From the NCBI GenBank assembly GCA_904502285.1, contig CAJGEC010000010.1, positions 1 to 63,308 on the forward strand: a DNA stretch of 63,308 nucleotides, in the 5' to 3' direction. Within the stretch, counting starts at the first letter, position 1. The number at the start of each line of letters is the position of its first letter. The stretch is from an uncultured Alistipes sp. GTDB taxonomy: Bacteria > Bacteroidota > Bacteroidia > Bacteroidales > Rikenellaceae. The notes beneath the pieces are model-generated. The model searched no databases, was not told the DNA's origin, and saw nothing but the letters and a program-made list of their open reading frames with translations. Made by a program: the position numbers and the translations under genes. Shown one piece after another: positions 43,788 to 53,254 of this stretch.

Positions 43788-44608
43788 ATCATTCGTGGTT
43801 TTCCTCTAAAGTCCTCTCTTACAACTATCTGCGAGTAGCCCTCACGGCGCAACATCTCCTCCATCTGCTCGGCCAAGGCCTCATAAATCTCGAAGTAGAG
43901 CGCACCCGACGGCTTGAGCATCCTGCGAGCAACACGCGCTATGGAACGGTAGAAAATCAGTGGGTCGTCATCCGTGACGAAGAGCGCACCGTGTGGCTCA
44001 TAATCTACAACATTGGGCCTCATACGCTCGACATCCGAGGCAGGGATATAGGGTGGATTCGAGACCACCACGTCGAACTCCCCAGCAAAAAGATTATCAA
44101 AATCCGAGAGTGCATCACCCTCAACGAACTCTACCTGAGGGGCATAGCGTTCGCCATTTCGTCGGGCCACATCGAGGGCCCCAACAGATATATCGAGGGC
44201 CGAGACCTCTGCTTCTGCGATAGAACGTGCCAACGATATTGCGATACAGCCAGAGCCAGTACCAACGTCGAGGATACGAGCATTGTGCGGATACTCCGAT
44301 GCAATCCAATATACCAACTCCTCGGTCTCAGGGCGTGGGATAAGGACTGCGCTATCCACCTCTAATGACATATCCATAAACTCGGCCTGACCCACAATAT
44401 ACTGCACGGGTCGCCAAGCTCTTAGCTCAGCTTCGATGGTTTCAATATCCTCTATAACTACCTCTGCTTCAGGCTCTACAAGGAGTTGATTATAGGTCAC
44501 ACCACCGCGCGCCATAACTATCATCTGCGCTATCTGGCGTGCCTCAACCTCGTCGTAGCACTCCATTGCCACTGCCGCCAACCTATTTACCGCCTCACGT
44601 CTGGTCAT
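43772..44608 (-). CDS. prmC: Release factor glutamine methyltransferase
   Basis: 278 residues. N-terminal helical domain, then a Rossmann methyltransferase: ILDVGTGSGCIAISLA (SAM site) and VVSNPPYIP (Gln-binding motif). It methylates the GGQ Gln of release factors 1 and 2. It follows aroC by 1 base and overlaps recX. Confidence 0.95.
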   Translation of the reverse strand: MTRREAVNRLAAVAMECYDEVEARQIAQMIVMARGGVTYNQLLVEPEAEVVIEDIETIEAELRAWRPVQYIVGQAEFMDMSLEVDSAVLIPRPETEELVYWIASEYPHNARILDVGTGSGCIAISLARSIAEAEVSALDISVGALDVARRNGERYAPQVEFVEGDALSDFDNLFAGEFDVVVSNPPYIPASDVERMRPNVVDYEPHGALFVTDDDPLIFYRSIARVARRMLKPSGALYFEIYEALAEQMEEMLRREGYSQIVVREDFRGKPRMICARV

Positions 44609-44609
44609 A

Positions 44610-45593
44610 CTACTTGGCGCGAAATTTTAAGTCGGCAAGAGCCAAGGCCACCATAGCCTCAACAACGACCATAGCACGACGTGCTATGCAGGCATCGTGA
44701 CGGCCTCCAACAACCAACGGCTCAACCACTCCAGTTGCAAAATTATAGGTATTCTGTGGTTTAGAGATGCTTGGCGTTGGCTTTACAGCCACACGTACAA
44801 CTATATCGTTACCATTTGATATTCCGCCATTTACGCCACCCTCGTTATTCGTAAGGGTACGGCCCGAACCATCCACAATCATATCGTTGCGCTCTGATCC
44901 TCGCTTTGAGGCTGAGTCGAAACCGTCGCCAAAGGCCACACCCTTGACGCCTGGAACCGAGAAGAGCAGGTGCGAAACCACGCTCTCGACCGAGTCGAAG
45001 AAGGGCTCTCCAAGGCCACAATCCACCCCTTGCACCCTACACTCGACAACTCCTCCAACCGAGTCACCATCGGCCAAGGCATTTGCTATGATCTGCTCGA
45101 ATTGCTCGGCATCACGGCATCCACCCACCTCAATAAGGTGTGTGCTAAATACCACATCTCCAAGGACTTGCTTCGCCACCACACCTGCCGAAACCAAGGC
45201 TACGGTCATACGGCCCGACGACATACCGCCACCCGAAATATCATACCCCTCGCCATACTTCTTGCGCTGAACAAGGTCGGCGTGAGAGGGGCGTGGATGC
45301 TCCACAAACTTAGAGTAATCCCCAGAACGAGTGTTACGATTCTTGAACGATATGCGGATAATTCCTCCCGTAGTGACACCATCGGCATCGAGACCCTCGA
45401 CAATAGGCATATCCTCCTCACGGCGTGGAGTTTCACCCTTAAGCATAGGACGGCGACGATCTAAGTCCGAGGTAAACACCTCAGCCCCAAGGGCAATACC
45501 ACTGGGTACTCCCTCCATCATTACGCCAACCTCCTCGGCGTGGGAAGCACCAAAAATCGTGGTGCGCAATATCTCTCCGAAACTATTATTCAC
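44610..45593 (-). CDS. aroC: Chorismate synthase (divergent sequence)
   Basis: 327 residues, shorter than the usual 350-360. The family is recognisable from FGASHAEEVG, DLDRRRP, PRPSHADL, ISNGNDIVVRVAVKPTPSI and GRHDACIARRA. However the FGESHG motif is altered to FGASHA and GGGRSSARET to GGGMSSGRMT, while the two histidines (in ASHA and PSHAD) are kept. It should convert EPSP to chorismate with reduced FMN. It overlaps aroA by 8 bases, which supports the assignment. Confidence 0.9.
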   Translation of the reverse strand: MNNSFGEILRTTIFGASHAEEVGVMMEGVPSGIALGAEVFTSDLDRRRPMLKGETPRREEDMPIVEGLDADGVTTGGIIRISFKNRNTRSGDYSKFVEHPRPSHADLVQRKKYGEGYDISGGGMSSGRMTVALVSAGVVAKQVLGDVVFSTHLIEVGGCRDAEQFEQIIANALADGDSVGGVVECRVQGVDCGLGEPFFDSVESVVSHLLFSVPGVKGVAFGDGFDSASKRGSERNDMIVDGSGRTLTNNEGGVNGGISNGNDIVVRVAVKPTPSISKPQNTYNFATGVVEPLVVGGRHDACIARRAMVVVEAMVALALADLKFRAK

Positions 45594-46857
45594 GACCGCC
45601 AGCCTTCAACAACTCCATATCCTCGAAGAATGTGGGATAACTCTTTGCCACACACTCCTTATTCTTTATCTCAATCCGCTCAGCAGTACGCAAAGCAGTA
45701 ATTGCCAACGACATAGCAATACGGTGGTCGTCGTGAGAATCGACCGCACCTGCAGTAGGCATTCCACCCACAACGCGCATCTCGTCGCTATCGTAGTCGA
45801 GTTCTATGTCGATACCAAGTTTCGCATACTCACTCTTTAGCACCTCGCCACGGTCGCTCTCCTTGCCCCTAAGACGCTTAATGCCCTTGATAACAGAGAC
45901 ACCCTCGGCAGCGGCAGCCAAGGCCACCAACACGGGGAAGAGGTCAGGACACTGCGTAGCGTCGAAATCGAAGGCTTCGAGGTCGCGGTGTGCAACCGTA
46001 ATAGAGTTCTCCTCGATAATGAGCGAAGCTCCTGCACGCTCCAAAGCGCGACAAATGGCCGTATCGGCCTGACGCGAAAGGGTCGATATATTATTTATGG
46101 TGACCTCTCCAGCAATGGCACCAGCAACCATAATAGAGGCTGCGGCACTCCAGTCGCTCTCAATGGTATAGTCTACAGCCTGGTAGCTCTGGCCACCCTC
46201 TACGTAGAATTGGGTGTAGTCACCACTATTATACATAACCTCCACACCGAAACGCTCCAGCGTCTCAAGTGTCATATCTATATATGGTACAGAGACTGCT
46301 CCCTCGACCTCGATAGTCGTATCGCGTTCGGCAACGGGCAGGGCCAACAACAGTCCTGTGACAAATTGCGACGACATAGAGCCATCCACCCTAACTCGGC
46401 CACCACGCATAGGACCCTTAACCTCGATAGGTAGGCGACCACCGCCATCACGCACCTCGACACCAAGCTCCTTCAATGGCTCGACCATCATCGACATAGG
46501 GCGGTGCAACAACGTACCCTCACCACTAATGGTCACAGGGGCATTGATAAGCGAGGCGATGGGTGTGAAGAGGCGTGCTGCAAGGCCCGACTCTCCAACA
46601 TTCAACTCCTGAGGGCTATTCCTAAGTCCCCCCTCTATGACAAGTGTATCTTCATTGACGACCTCGACCTTGGCACCAAGAAGTTCTATGACCGAAATAG
46701 CCGAGCGAGTATCACGGCATAACTCTATGCCACGAAGTGTTGTGCGTCCCGTAGCAAGAAGGGCTGCGGCCAACGCACGTTGTGCATAACTCTTTGAACA
46801 GGGCGGAGTTATCGTTCCGCGCAAACGATTCCCAAGAGGGACTGTACTGTCATCCAT
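45586..46857 (-). CDS. aroA: 3-phosphoshikimate 1-carboxyvinyltransferase (EPSP synthase)
   Basis: 423 residues. Motifs: PPCSKSYAQRALAAALL (shikimate-3-phosphate Lys and Ser), NVGESGLAARLFTPIA, SSQFVTGLLLALP, RGKESDR and DHRIAMSLAI. It makes EPSP from shikimate-3-phosphate and PEP. It lies 17 bases after lptB and overlaps aroC. Confidence 0.96.
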   Translation of the reverse strand: MDDSTVPLGNRLRGTITPPCSKSYAQRALAAALLATGRTTLRGIELCRDTRSAISVIELLGAKVEVVNEDTLVIEGGLRNSPQELNVGESGLAARLFTPIASLINAPVTISGEGTLLHRPMSMMVEPLKELGVEVRDGGGRLPIEVKGPMRGGRVRVDGSMSSQFVTGLLLALPVAERDTTIEVEGAVSVPYIDMTLETLERFGVEVMYNSGDYTQFYVEGGQSYQAVDYTIESDWSAAASIMVAGAIAGEVTINNISTLSRQADTAICRALERAGASLIIEENSITVAHRDLEAFDFDATQCPDLFPVLVALAAAAEGVSVIKGIKRLRGKESDRGEVLKSEYAKLGIDIELDYDSDEMRVVGGMPTAGAVDSHDDHRIAMSLAITALRTAERIEIKNKECVAKSYPTFFEDMELLKAGGRE

Positions 46858-46874
46858 ATATCAATTTTTACTTA

Positions 46875-47720
46875 CTACTCTTGCTCCTCGTCCTCCTCGT
46901 TGTGGACGTGGCCCAATGCTTTGAGAGCCTCCTCACGCTCGCGCTCCTCACGCTCCTTGCGCTGGCGCGCCATCTGCGGAGAGGTACGCAACTCAAAGTT
47001 ACTACCAAGATATACCTTTCGCACCATCTCGTCGTTGGCCAAATCCTCGGCCGTACCTGTTTTAAGAATCTTACCCTCATAGAGGAGGTAGGTTCTATCG
47101 GTAATAGCCAGAGTCTCATCAACATTGTGGTCGGTGATGATAACACCGATATTTCTATCCTTGAGCGTACCCACGATACTCTGAATATCCTCTACCGCAA
47201 TGGGGTCTACACCAGCAAAAGGCTCATCCAGAAGGATAAACGAAGGGTTGATGGCCACAGCACGGGCGATCTCCGTTCTACGGCGCTCACCACCCGAAAG
47301 CTGATTACCATAGCTCTTGCGCACCTTAGTCAAGCGAAACTCCTCAATAAGACTCTCGACACGCTCCCTCTGATACTCGCGCGAATAGTTGGTCATCTCC
47401 AAAACTGCACGAATATTGTCCTCGACGGTTAGGTGACGAAAGACTGAGGCCTCCTGTGCCAAGTAGCCGACACCCATCTGCGCACGACGATAGACTGGCA
47501 ATGAGGTGATGTCGGTAACGATACCCTCATCATTTTCGAGGTAGATACGGCCCTCGTTAGGCTTGATAAGGCCTACGATCATATAGAAGGTGGTGGTTTT
47601 ACCTGCACCATTAGGGCCAAGCAAACCAACGATCTCGCCCTGATTAACGTCGATGGTGACGTGATTCACGACAGTGCGTGATTTATAGGATTTTACTAAT
47701 TCGCTTGTATAAAGTCGCAT
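46875..47720 (-). CDS. lptB: LPS export ABC transporter ATP-binding protein LptB
   Basis: 281 residues. Walker A GPNGAGKTT, Q-loop GYLAQEASVFRHL (LptB-typical), signature LSGGERRRTEIARA and Walker B FILLDEPFAGVDP. The C-terminus has a 40-residue charged extension, with REEREREEAL and acidic EEDEEQE, not found in the E. coli protein (241 residues). It drives LPS extraction from the inner membrane with LptFG, which are not in this window. It is the first gene of the operon, divergent from recQ. Confidence 0.95.
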   Translation of the reverse strand: MRLYTSELVKSYKSRTVVNHVTIDVNQGEIVGLLGPNGAGKTTTFYMIVGLIKPNEGRIYLENDEGIVTDITSLPVYRRAQMGVGYLAQEASVFRHLTVEDNIRAVLEMTNYSREYQRERVESLIEEFRLTKVRKSYGNQLSGGERRRTEIARAVAINPSFILLDEPFAGVDPIAVEDIQSIVGTLKDRNIGVIITDHNVDETLAITDRTYLLYEGKILKTGTAEDLANDEMVRKVYLGSNFELRTSPQMARQRKEREEREREEALKALGHVHNEEDEEQE

Positions 47721-47752
47721 CTTGGTACTTTACTTTTTTTATAACTTTTTTG

Positions 47753-47760
47753 CAAAGTTA
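47753..47760 (-). promoter_or_regulatory. -7 box of the lptB operon
   Basis: TAACTTTG on the minus strand (47760-47753), 33 bases before the ATG at 47720. Confidence 0.55.
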
Positions 47761-47784
47761 TTACATTTTTACAAAAAAATATCG

Positions 47785-47792
47785 TATATTTG
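47785..47792 (+). promoter_or_regulatory. -7 box of recQ
   Basis: TATATTTG (47785-47792), 28 bases before the recQ ATG. It overlaps the first codons of the longest open frame, so the later ATG is the start. Confidence 0.55.
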
Positions 47793-47819
47793 GGTAAATT
47801 TTGCTTAGAACCACAAATT

Positions 47820-50009
47820 ATGGATACCGAAAAGGGTGCATTATTACACGAAAAGTTACGCGAGTACTTTGGATTTTCATCGTTCAAGGGCAACCAAGAG
47901 GCTGTCATAAGGAATGTATTGGAGGGCAAAGACACCTTTGTTCTTATGCCTACAGGAGGTGGTAAATCGTTGTGTTACCAGCTCCCCGCCCTCATTATGG
48001 ATGGTGTGGCAATTGTCATCTCGCCACTCATCGCCTTGATGAAGAATCAGGTGGATGCTATGCGCACCTTCTCCACAGAGTCGGGAATCGCCCACTTCCT
48101 CAACTCCTCGCTCAACAAGTCGGCTATAGCACAGGTAAGACAAGAGGTCTTGGAGGGTCGTACCAAGTTGTTGTACTTCTCGCCTGAGTCCTTGACCAAG
48201 GAGGATAACATCGCCTTCTTGCGCAAGATAAAGATATCGTTCTATGCCATCGACGAGGCCCACTGTATCTCGGAGTGGGGTCACGACTTTAGACCTGAGT
48301 ATCGCAGAATTCGCCCTATCATCAACGATATCGGTAATGCACCACTCATCGCCCTCACAGCTACGGCGACACCTAAGGTGCAGATGGACATCCAGAAAAA
48401 CCTCGGTATGACCGACGCCACGGTATTCCGTTCGTCGTTCAACCGACCAAACCTATACTACGAACTACGCCCTAAGCACAACGTAGACCACGACATCATC
48501 CGCTTCATCAAGCAGCATAGCTCAAAGAGCGGTATCATCTACTGCCTCAGCCGCAAGAAGGTCGAGGAGTTAGCCGAGTTGTTGGTGGCTAACGGCATCA
48601 AGGCCTTGGCATACCACGCAGGTATGGATTCGCAGACTCGTGCCGACAACCAAGATGCCTTCCTCCACGAGAGGGTCGATGTCATCGTGGCGACCATTGC
48701 CTTCGGTATGGGTATCGACAAGCCAGACGTGCGCTACGTCATCCACTACGACATTCCTAAGTCGTTGGAGGGCTACTACCAGGAGACTGGCCGTGCAGGT
48801 CGTGATGGAGGCGAGGGCCACTGCCTCACCTATTATAGTTATAAGGATATTCAGAAGCTTGAGAAGTTTATGCAGGGCAAGCCCGTTGCCGAGCAGGAGA
48901 TTGGCAAGCTACTACTTCTTGAGACCGTCTCATACGCCGAGAGCTCCATGTGTCGTCGTCGCTCCTTACTCCACTACTTCGGTGAGGAGTATGGTCAGGC
49001 GAACTGTGGCAGTTGCGACAACTGTTGCAACCCTAAGCCAAAGATCGAGGCTAAGCGCGAGATGCAGTTGGCCCTTGAGGCATTGGAAGATATTGGCGAC
49101 AAGTTCAAAATCGACCACCTCGTAGCCGTACTTACGGGTAAGGTAACAGCGATGGTCAAGAGCTATAACCACCACAAGTCGGAGTTCTTCGGTGCTGGCG
49201 AAAAGAGGGAGGCTCCATTCTGGAATGCTGTGATTCGTCAGGCTCTCATTATGGGCTTCATCGACAAGAATATCGAGAACTACGGCCTTATCTCGGTAAA
49301 CCAGAAGGGTCTCGACTTTATCGAGAACCCAACATCGATAAGCATCACCCTCGACCACGACTACGACTCGGAGGACGAGGAGAATATGGCTGGTCCAATG
49401 AAGGGTGGTGGCGCTGCCGATGAGGAGTTGTTTGCTATGCTCAAGGACCTTCGTCGCTCGGTGGCAAAACAGCACGACTTGCCCCCATACGTCATCTTCC
49501 AGGACCCATCCCTTGAGGATATGTCGATTCAATACCCTATCACCTTGGAGGAGTTGCAGACTATATCGGGTGTTGGTGCTGGCAAGGCCCAGAAGTTCGG
49601 CGCAGAGTTCATCAAGCTCATTAAGAGGTATGTCGAGGAGAAGGAGATTATCCGTCCTCAGGACCTCGTAGTCAAGGGCGTGGCCAACAAGTCGAACAAC
49701 AAGATATTCATCATCCAGTCTATCGACCGCAAGATGGATTTCGAGGATATCGCACACGCACGAAATATGGAGATGGATGAGCTGCTCACCGAGATCGAGA
49801 CCATCGTGAACTCAGGAACTCGCCTCGACATCCAATACTACCTCAACACCGTCCTCGACGAGGATAAGATTAACGACATCTATCTCTACTTCAAGGAGGA
49901 TGCCGAGACCGACTCGTTGGAGGATGCCTACGAGGAACTCGGTAGCGACTACAGCGAGGAGGAGATTCGCTTGGTGCGCATAAAGTTTATCTCGGAGGTG
50001 GCAAACTAA
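47820..50009 (+). CDS. recQ: ATP-dependent DNA helicase RecQ
   Basis: 729 residues from the ATG at 47820. Motifs: LMPTGGGKSLCYQLPA (Walker A), DEAHCISEWGHDFRP (motif II), IALTATATPKV (motif III) and ETGRAGRDG (motif VI). The zinc site has Cys residues in SSMCRRRSLLHYFGE and NCGSCDNC. The winged-helix RQC follows, then an HRDC domain (about 530-610) and a longer C-terminal part that ends in acidic helices. It unwinds DNA at repair and replication forks. rsmA starts 15 bases downstream. Confidence 0.96.
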   Translation: MDTEKGALLHEKLREYFGFSSFKGNQEAVIRNVLEGKDTFVLMPTGGGKSLCYQLPALIMDGVAIVISPLIALMKNQVDAMRTFSTESGIAHFLNSSLNKSAIAQVRQEVLEGRTKLLYFSPESLTKEDNIAFLRKIKISFYAIDEAHCISEWGHDFRPEYRRIRPIINDIGNAPLIALTATATPKVQMDIQKNLGMTDATVFRSSFNRPNLYYELRPKHNVDHDIIRFIKQHSSKSGIIYCLSRKKVEELAELLVANGIKALAYHAGMDSQTRADNQDAFLHERVDVIVATIAFGMGIDKPDVRYVIHYDIPKSLEGYYQETGRAGRDGGEGHCLTYYSYKDIQKLEKFMQGKPVAEQEIGKLLLLETVSYAESSMCRRRSLLHYFGEEYGQANCGSCDNCCNPKPKIEAKREMQLALEALEDIGDKFKIDHLVAVLTGKVTAMVKSYNHHKSEFFGAGEKREAPFWNAVIRQALIMGFIDKNIENYGLISVNQKGLDFIENPTSISITLDHDYDSEDEENMAGPMKGGGAADEELFAMLKDLRRSVAKQHDLPPYVIFQDPSLEDMSIQYPITLEELQTISGVGAGKAQKFGAEFIKLIKRYVEEKEIIRPQDLVVKGVANKSNNKIFIIQSIDRKMDFEDIAHARNMEMDELLTEIETIVNSGTRLDIQYYLNTVLDEDKINDIYLYFKEDAETDSLEDAYEELGSDYSEEEIRLVRIKFISEVAN

Positions 50010-50024
50010 AGATTAAAGAGACCT

Positions 50025-50813
50025 ATGGCAGAAGTTAGAGCAAAGAAGGCTCTCGGACAACATTTCCTTACAGACCTAAACATAGCACGCAAGATCGCAA
50101 CGTCACTATCGGGAGGTACAGCAGAGACCCCTGACAAGGTGTTGGAGGTGGGTTGCGGTATGGGTGTACTCACCCAGTTCCTGCTCCAGCGCGACGACAT
50201 CATAACGTATGGCGCAGAGATCGACAGCGAGTCGGTAGAGTATCTCCACGTACACTATCCCGACTTCGCACCCCGTCTTAGCGAGGGCGACTTCCTAAAG
50301 ATGGACCTAAGGGCGTGTTATGGCCAGAGGCTCAAGATTATCGGCAACTTCCCATACAACATATCGTCGCAAATATTCTTTAAAGTCCTGGAAAACAGAG
50401 ATATCGTCCCTGAGTGTGTGGGTATGATTCAGCGCGAGGTGGCAGTACGTCTTGCCGAGCCCCCAGGCTCCAAGGAGTATGGCATCCTCAGCGTATTGCT
50501 TCAGGCTTGGTACGACATCGAGTACCTCTTCACCGTGGGTGAGAAGGTCTTTAACCCACCCCCAAAGGTTAAGAGTGCCGTGGTGCGTCTGGTGCGCAAC
50601 AACGTCGAGCACCTCGATTGCGACGAACAACTATTCATCAAGGTCGTGAAAGCCTCATTTGGTCAGCGTCGCAAGATGTTGCGCAACTCCCTCAAGGCAG
50701 CCTTTGGCAACTTCGGAGGTCGCGAGCACCAATTCTTCACTATGCGCGCCGAGCAGTTATCGGTAGCCGACTTCGTGGAATTAACCAATTGGGTAGCCCA
50801 GAACAGGGAGTAA
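50025..50813 (+). CDS. rsmA: 16S rRNA adenine(1518/1519) dimethyltransferase
   Basis: 262 residues. KALGQHFLTDLNIARKI, the SAM site EVGCGMGVLTQFLL and the NFPYNISSQIFFKVL motif identify KsgA/RsmA. It dimethylates two adenines in helix 45. Probably co-transcribed with recQ. Confidence 0.96.
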   Translation: MAEVRAKKALGQHFLTDLNIARKIATSLSGGTAETPDKVLEVGCGMGVLTQFLLQRDDIITYGAEIDSESVEYLHVHYPDFAPRLSEGDFLKMDLRACYGQRLKIIGNFPYNISSQIFFKVLENRDIVPECVGMIQREVAVRLAEPPGSKEYGILSVLLQAWYDIEYLFTVGEKVFNPPPKVKSAVVRLVRNNVEHLDCDEQLFIKVVKASFGQRRKMLRNSLKAAFGNFGGREHQFFTMRAEQLSVADFVELTNWVAQNRE

Positions 50814-50829
50814 CGTCTCAGGAGAGAGA

Positions 50830-50866
50830 AAAGAGGAGAGAGGAAAGAGGAAAGAGGAAAGAGGAG
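50830..50866 (+). repeat. Purine-rich tandem repeat after rsmA
   Basis: GAGGAAA is repeated three times (about 50839-50859), flanked by AAGAGGAGA and GAGGAGGG. No ORF. Confidence 0.8.
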
Positions 50867-50871
50867 GGATG

Positions 50872-50915
50872 AGAGTTAAAAAGAGATTGCGCACCTAAGG
50901 CATAGGTGCGCAATC
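50872..50915 (-). terminator. Terminator hairpin after the second DUF5689 gene
   Basis: A 13-bp perfect stem GATTGCGCACCTA / TAGGTGCGCAATC (50885-50915). On the minus strand it is followed by TCTTTTT. It overlaps the last codons of the DUF5689 gene. Confidence 0.85.
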
Positions 50916-51680
50916 GTCATTATATCGCAAAACTAAGTGGTAACACTCTGGGCCTTCGCCATAACTACCCCACTCCAATATTCCCGTGAGCGAGACCCGC
51001 TCCAGAGGGATTCTCTCCGTGGCAAACGTGGCATACTTGCTCGTGCGTACCGCAATGCTATCACCTGCCTCGTTCTTAAATAGTGCATACCCCTGCCACG
51101 TAGCATCAGCGAGCGGTCGTCCCTCAGCAAGCGCCGTAGAGGACACCAAGCCAACATCATCGATTTGCACGAGCCGTCCACACTCACTCAGTTCAAGCTC
51201 CTCAATGGTAACTCTTTGTGGCACCAACTCCTCGACACTATCCCCACGACGAATCGTGCGCTCAATAACTTGGCGAGACTCGATATCGCCCACTCCCGTA
51301 TAACCCAAGGCAACTGTACCCACCTGAAGCACTCCACGATAGTAGTTAGCCTCAAGGCCATCGAGCCTGAGCGACACATCGAGACCTTCGGGGTAGTATG
51401 AGCTGAGGTTCGAGAGGGCAACACAGAGCATCAGCGCTCCGCTACTATCCTCAACAACAAGTTGGTTGTAGAAGTTATCCTCCCTATCCGACGATGTCAC
51501 CCTACCACGAACAACACTCTCGCAAGGCAGGGTCGCACTCGCACTTCCAACGACATCCCTACGAAGGTCACCAATAGTGATTGTCGAGGTCTCGACACCG
51601 CCGATAATAATATTATTGTCGGCCGCACCACTGCAACCGACAAATAATATCATTGTGACTATCGCAACTAATCGTAGCAT
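50895..51680 (-). CDS. DUF5689-like lipoprotein (paralogue 2)
   Basis: 261 residues. Lipobox LFVGCSG (Cys16). The DUF5689 region has VVRGRVTSSDREDNFYNQLVVEDSSGALMLCV as a hallmark pair (VVRGRVTSSDREDNF and LVVEDSSGALML), then a repeated VTIEELELSECGRLVQIDDVGLV strand. It parallels the 38506-39267 protein in layout. It is followed by a terminator and preceded by the DUF5606 gene. Function unknown. Confidence 0.78.
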   Translation of the reverse strand: MLRLVAIVTMILFVGCSGAADNNIIIGGVETSTITIGDLRRDVVGSASATLPCESVVRGRVTSSDREDNFYNQLVVEDSSGALMLCVALSNLSSYYPEGLDVSLRLDGLEANYYRGVLQVGTVALGYTGVGDIESRQVIERTIRRGDSVEELVPQRVTIEELELSECGRLVQIDDVGLVSSTALAEGRPLADATWQGYALFKNEAGDSIAVRTSKYATFATERIPLERVSLTGILEWGSYGEGPECYHLVLRYNDDCAPMP

Positions 51681-51706
51681 AAGCGGCGATATTTAGCCCC
51701 TTTGGA

Positions 51707-52120
51707 TTACTCCTCTGACTCAGCCTCTGTAGGGAGCTTAAACTCTGTGAAACCAGCCTTTACAAGGATGTTGTACCAAGCGAAGCACTTCTTCATATCC
51801 GATACGTGAACGCGCTCGCGGTCGTACTCAGGCAACACCTTTGCGAACTCCTCGACGATGCGGTCAGCAGACTCCTTATGAGAGATAGCCTCCTTACCCT
51901 CGGTGTAGTTCCAGATGTTGGTGAATACATCGGCCAAGGCGATATCCTCACCCTCGGTAAACATAGAAATCTCGGTAAGAGCGCTAACACGTGAAGTAAC
52001 AGAGGCGTTCATACGCTTTCCATCGGTGAGCGACTCAACGATAACACCACGCATAGACTGCGCTACATACTTGTAGAGACCTGGCTGTCCTGAGATAGCC
52101 AAAATATCTTTTAATTCCAT
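51707..52120 (-). CDS. DUF5606 family protein
   Basis: 137 residues: MELKDILAISGQPGLYKYVA at the start and HVSDMKKCFAWYNILVKAG near the end are family features. Small, soluble, restricted to Bacteroidota, unknown role. It lies 22 bases after the mscS stop and 26 bases before the DUF5689 gene on the same strand. Confidence 0.88.
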   Translation of the reverse strand: MELKDILAISGQPGLYKYVAQSMRGVIVESLTDGKRMNASVTSRVSALTEISMFTEGEDIALADVFTNIWNYTEGKEAISHKESADRIVEEFAKVLPEYDRERVHVSDMKKCFAWYNILVKAGFTEFKLPTEAESEE

Positions 52121-52142
52121 CTTCTATAATTGTTTTTTATGT

Positions 52143-53135
52143 TTATTGAATAGTCTTCTTAACAGTTACATCGAGCTGTGGGAATGGGAAGCTGATACCA
52201 TTCTTTGGCAACTCAGTGTAGATGCGCTCCTGGATATCCAACTTCAAACCCCAGTAATCCTCGTTCTTGCACCAAGCACGTGCCGAGAACTTAACTGCGC
52301 TATCAGCAAGCTCCACAAGATATACCACAGGCTTAGGCTCGTTCGACGCACGCTTATCCTCGGCGATGATATCGAGCAATACCTTGCGCACCTTCTCAGG
52401 ATCTGTACCATACTCCACACTTACGGTCCAATCAACACGACGTGTAGCCGAGGTAGAGTAGTTGTCGATAACGGCGCTCGAAATAGTGCTATTAGGGATG
52501 TAGATGATGCGGTTATCAACGGTGATAATCTCGGTAGAGAAGAGGCCAATGCTCTTAACAGTACCCTCCTCGCCCTGAGCGTCGATATAGTCGCCCACAC
52601 GGTAAGGCTTGAGGATGAGAATCATAACTCCACCCGCAAAGTTCTGCAATGTTCCGCTGAGAGCCATACCAATAGCCAAACCTGCAGAGGCAAGCATAGC
52701 AACCAATGAGGCTGTGTTGATACCCAAAATCTGAATTACTACAAGAACTACAACTACATAGAGCAACACCTTGACAATGCCCGAAAGGAACGAGCGCAAA
52801 GACTCATCCACGTTACGCTTCTTGTAGACCTTATCCATAAAGCTAAGTACACGGCGGATGATCCAGCGACCTACGTAGAAGACTACAAGGGCCGCAACAA
52901 CCTTCATCGCAAAACTTATAGCACCATCAATAAAGAGCTGCATAAGGGTTGAGAAGTCGTAGCTAAACAACTCTGCAACACCCTCCTTAATATTCTCGAT
53001 ATTTGTAACATTCTCAAGAACTGTTGTTGGCTCAGCAACACTCTCAGTGGCAGTCTCTGCAACCGCCTCTACGCCCTCAGTAGCAGACTCAGTGTCAGCC
53101 ACAAGGACCTCGTCAGTAAAAAGAAAATCTCTCAT
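52143..53135 (-). CDS. MscS-family mechanosensitive ion channel
   Basis: About 330 residues from the ATG at 53135. An upstream ATG at 53168 is also possible. An N-terminal Glu/Thr/Val-rich stretch (about 10-60) is followed by three membrane helices (about 65-175). The MscS pore helix AGLAIGMALSGTLQNFAGGV is followed by the beta domain with GDYIDAQGEEGTVKSIGLFST and IPNSTISSAVIDNYS. It releases ions on hypo-osmotic stress. The minus-strand -7 box is at 53194-53187. Confidence 0.92.
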   Translation of the reverse strand: MRDFLFTDEVLVADTESATEGVEAVAETATESVAEPTTVLENVTNIENIKEGVAELFSYDFSTLMQLFIDGAISFAMKVVAALVVFYVGRWIIRRVLSFMDKVYKKRNVDESLRSFLSGIVKVLLYVVVVLVVIQILGINTASLVAMLASAGLAIGMALSGTLQNFAGGVMILILKPYRVGDYIDAQGEEGTVKSIGLFSTEIITVDNRIIYIPNSTISSAVIDNYSTSATRRVDWTVSVEYGTDPEKVRKVLLDIIAEDKRASNEPKPVVYLVELADSAVKFSARAWCKNEDYWGLKLDIQERIYTELPKNGISFPFPQLDVTVKKTIQ

Positions 53136-53186
53136 TTGTCTATTAAGTCTAAAGTTTATATCTGTCAATTAGGAAAATTAACGCTA

Positions 53187-53194
53187 CAAAGTTA
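53187..53194 (-). promoter_or_regulatory. -7 box of the mscS gene
   Basis: TAACTTTG on the minus strand, 19 bases before ATG 53168 or 52 before ATG 53135. Confidence 0.5.
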
Positions 53195-53216
53195 ATTATT
53201 TTTTGAAAATAATACG

Positions 53217-53224
53217 TATATTTG
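53217..53224 (+). promoter_or_regulatory. -7 box of serB
   Basis: TATATTTG, 31 bases before the serB ATG. The -33 box is weak. Confidence 0.5.
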
Positions 53225-53254
53225 TAAGTCCAACCACTAAAAAAAGTTGCTCGT

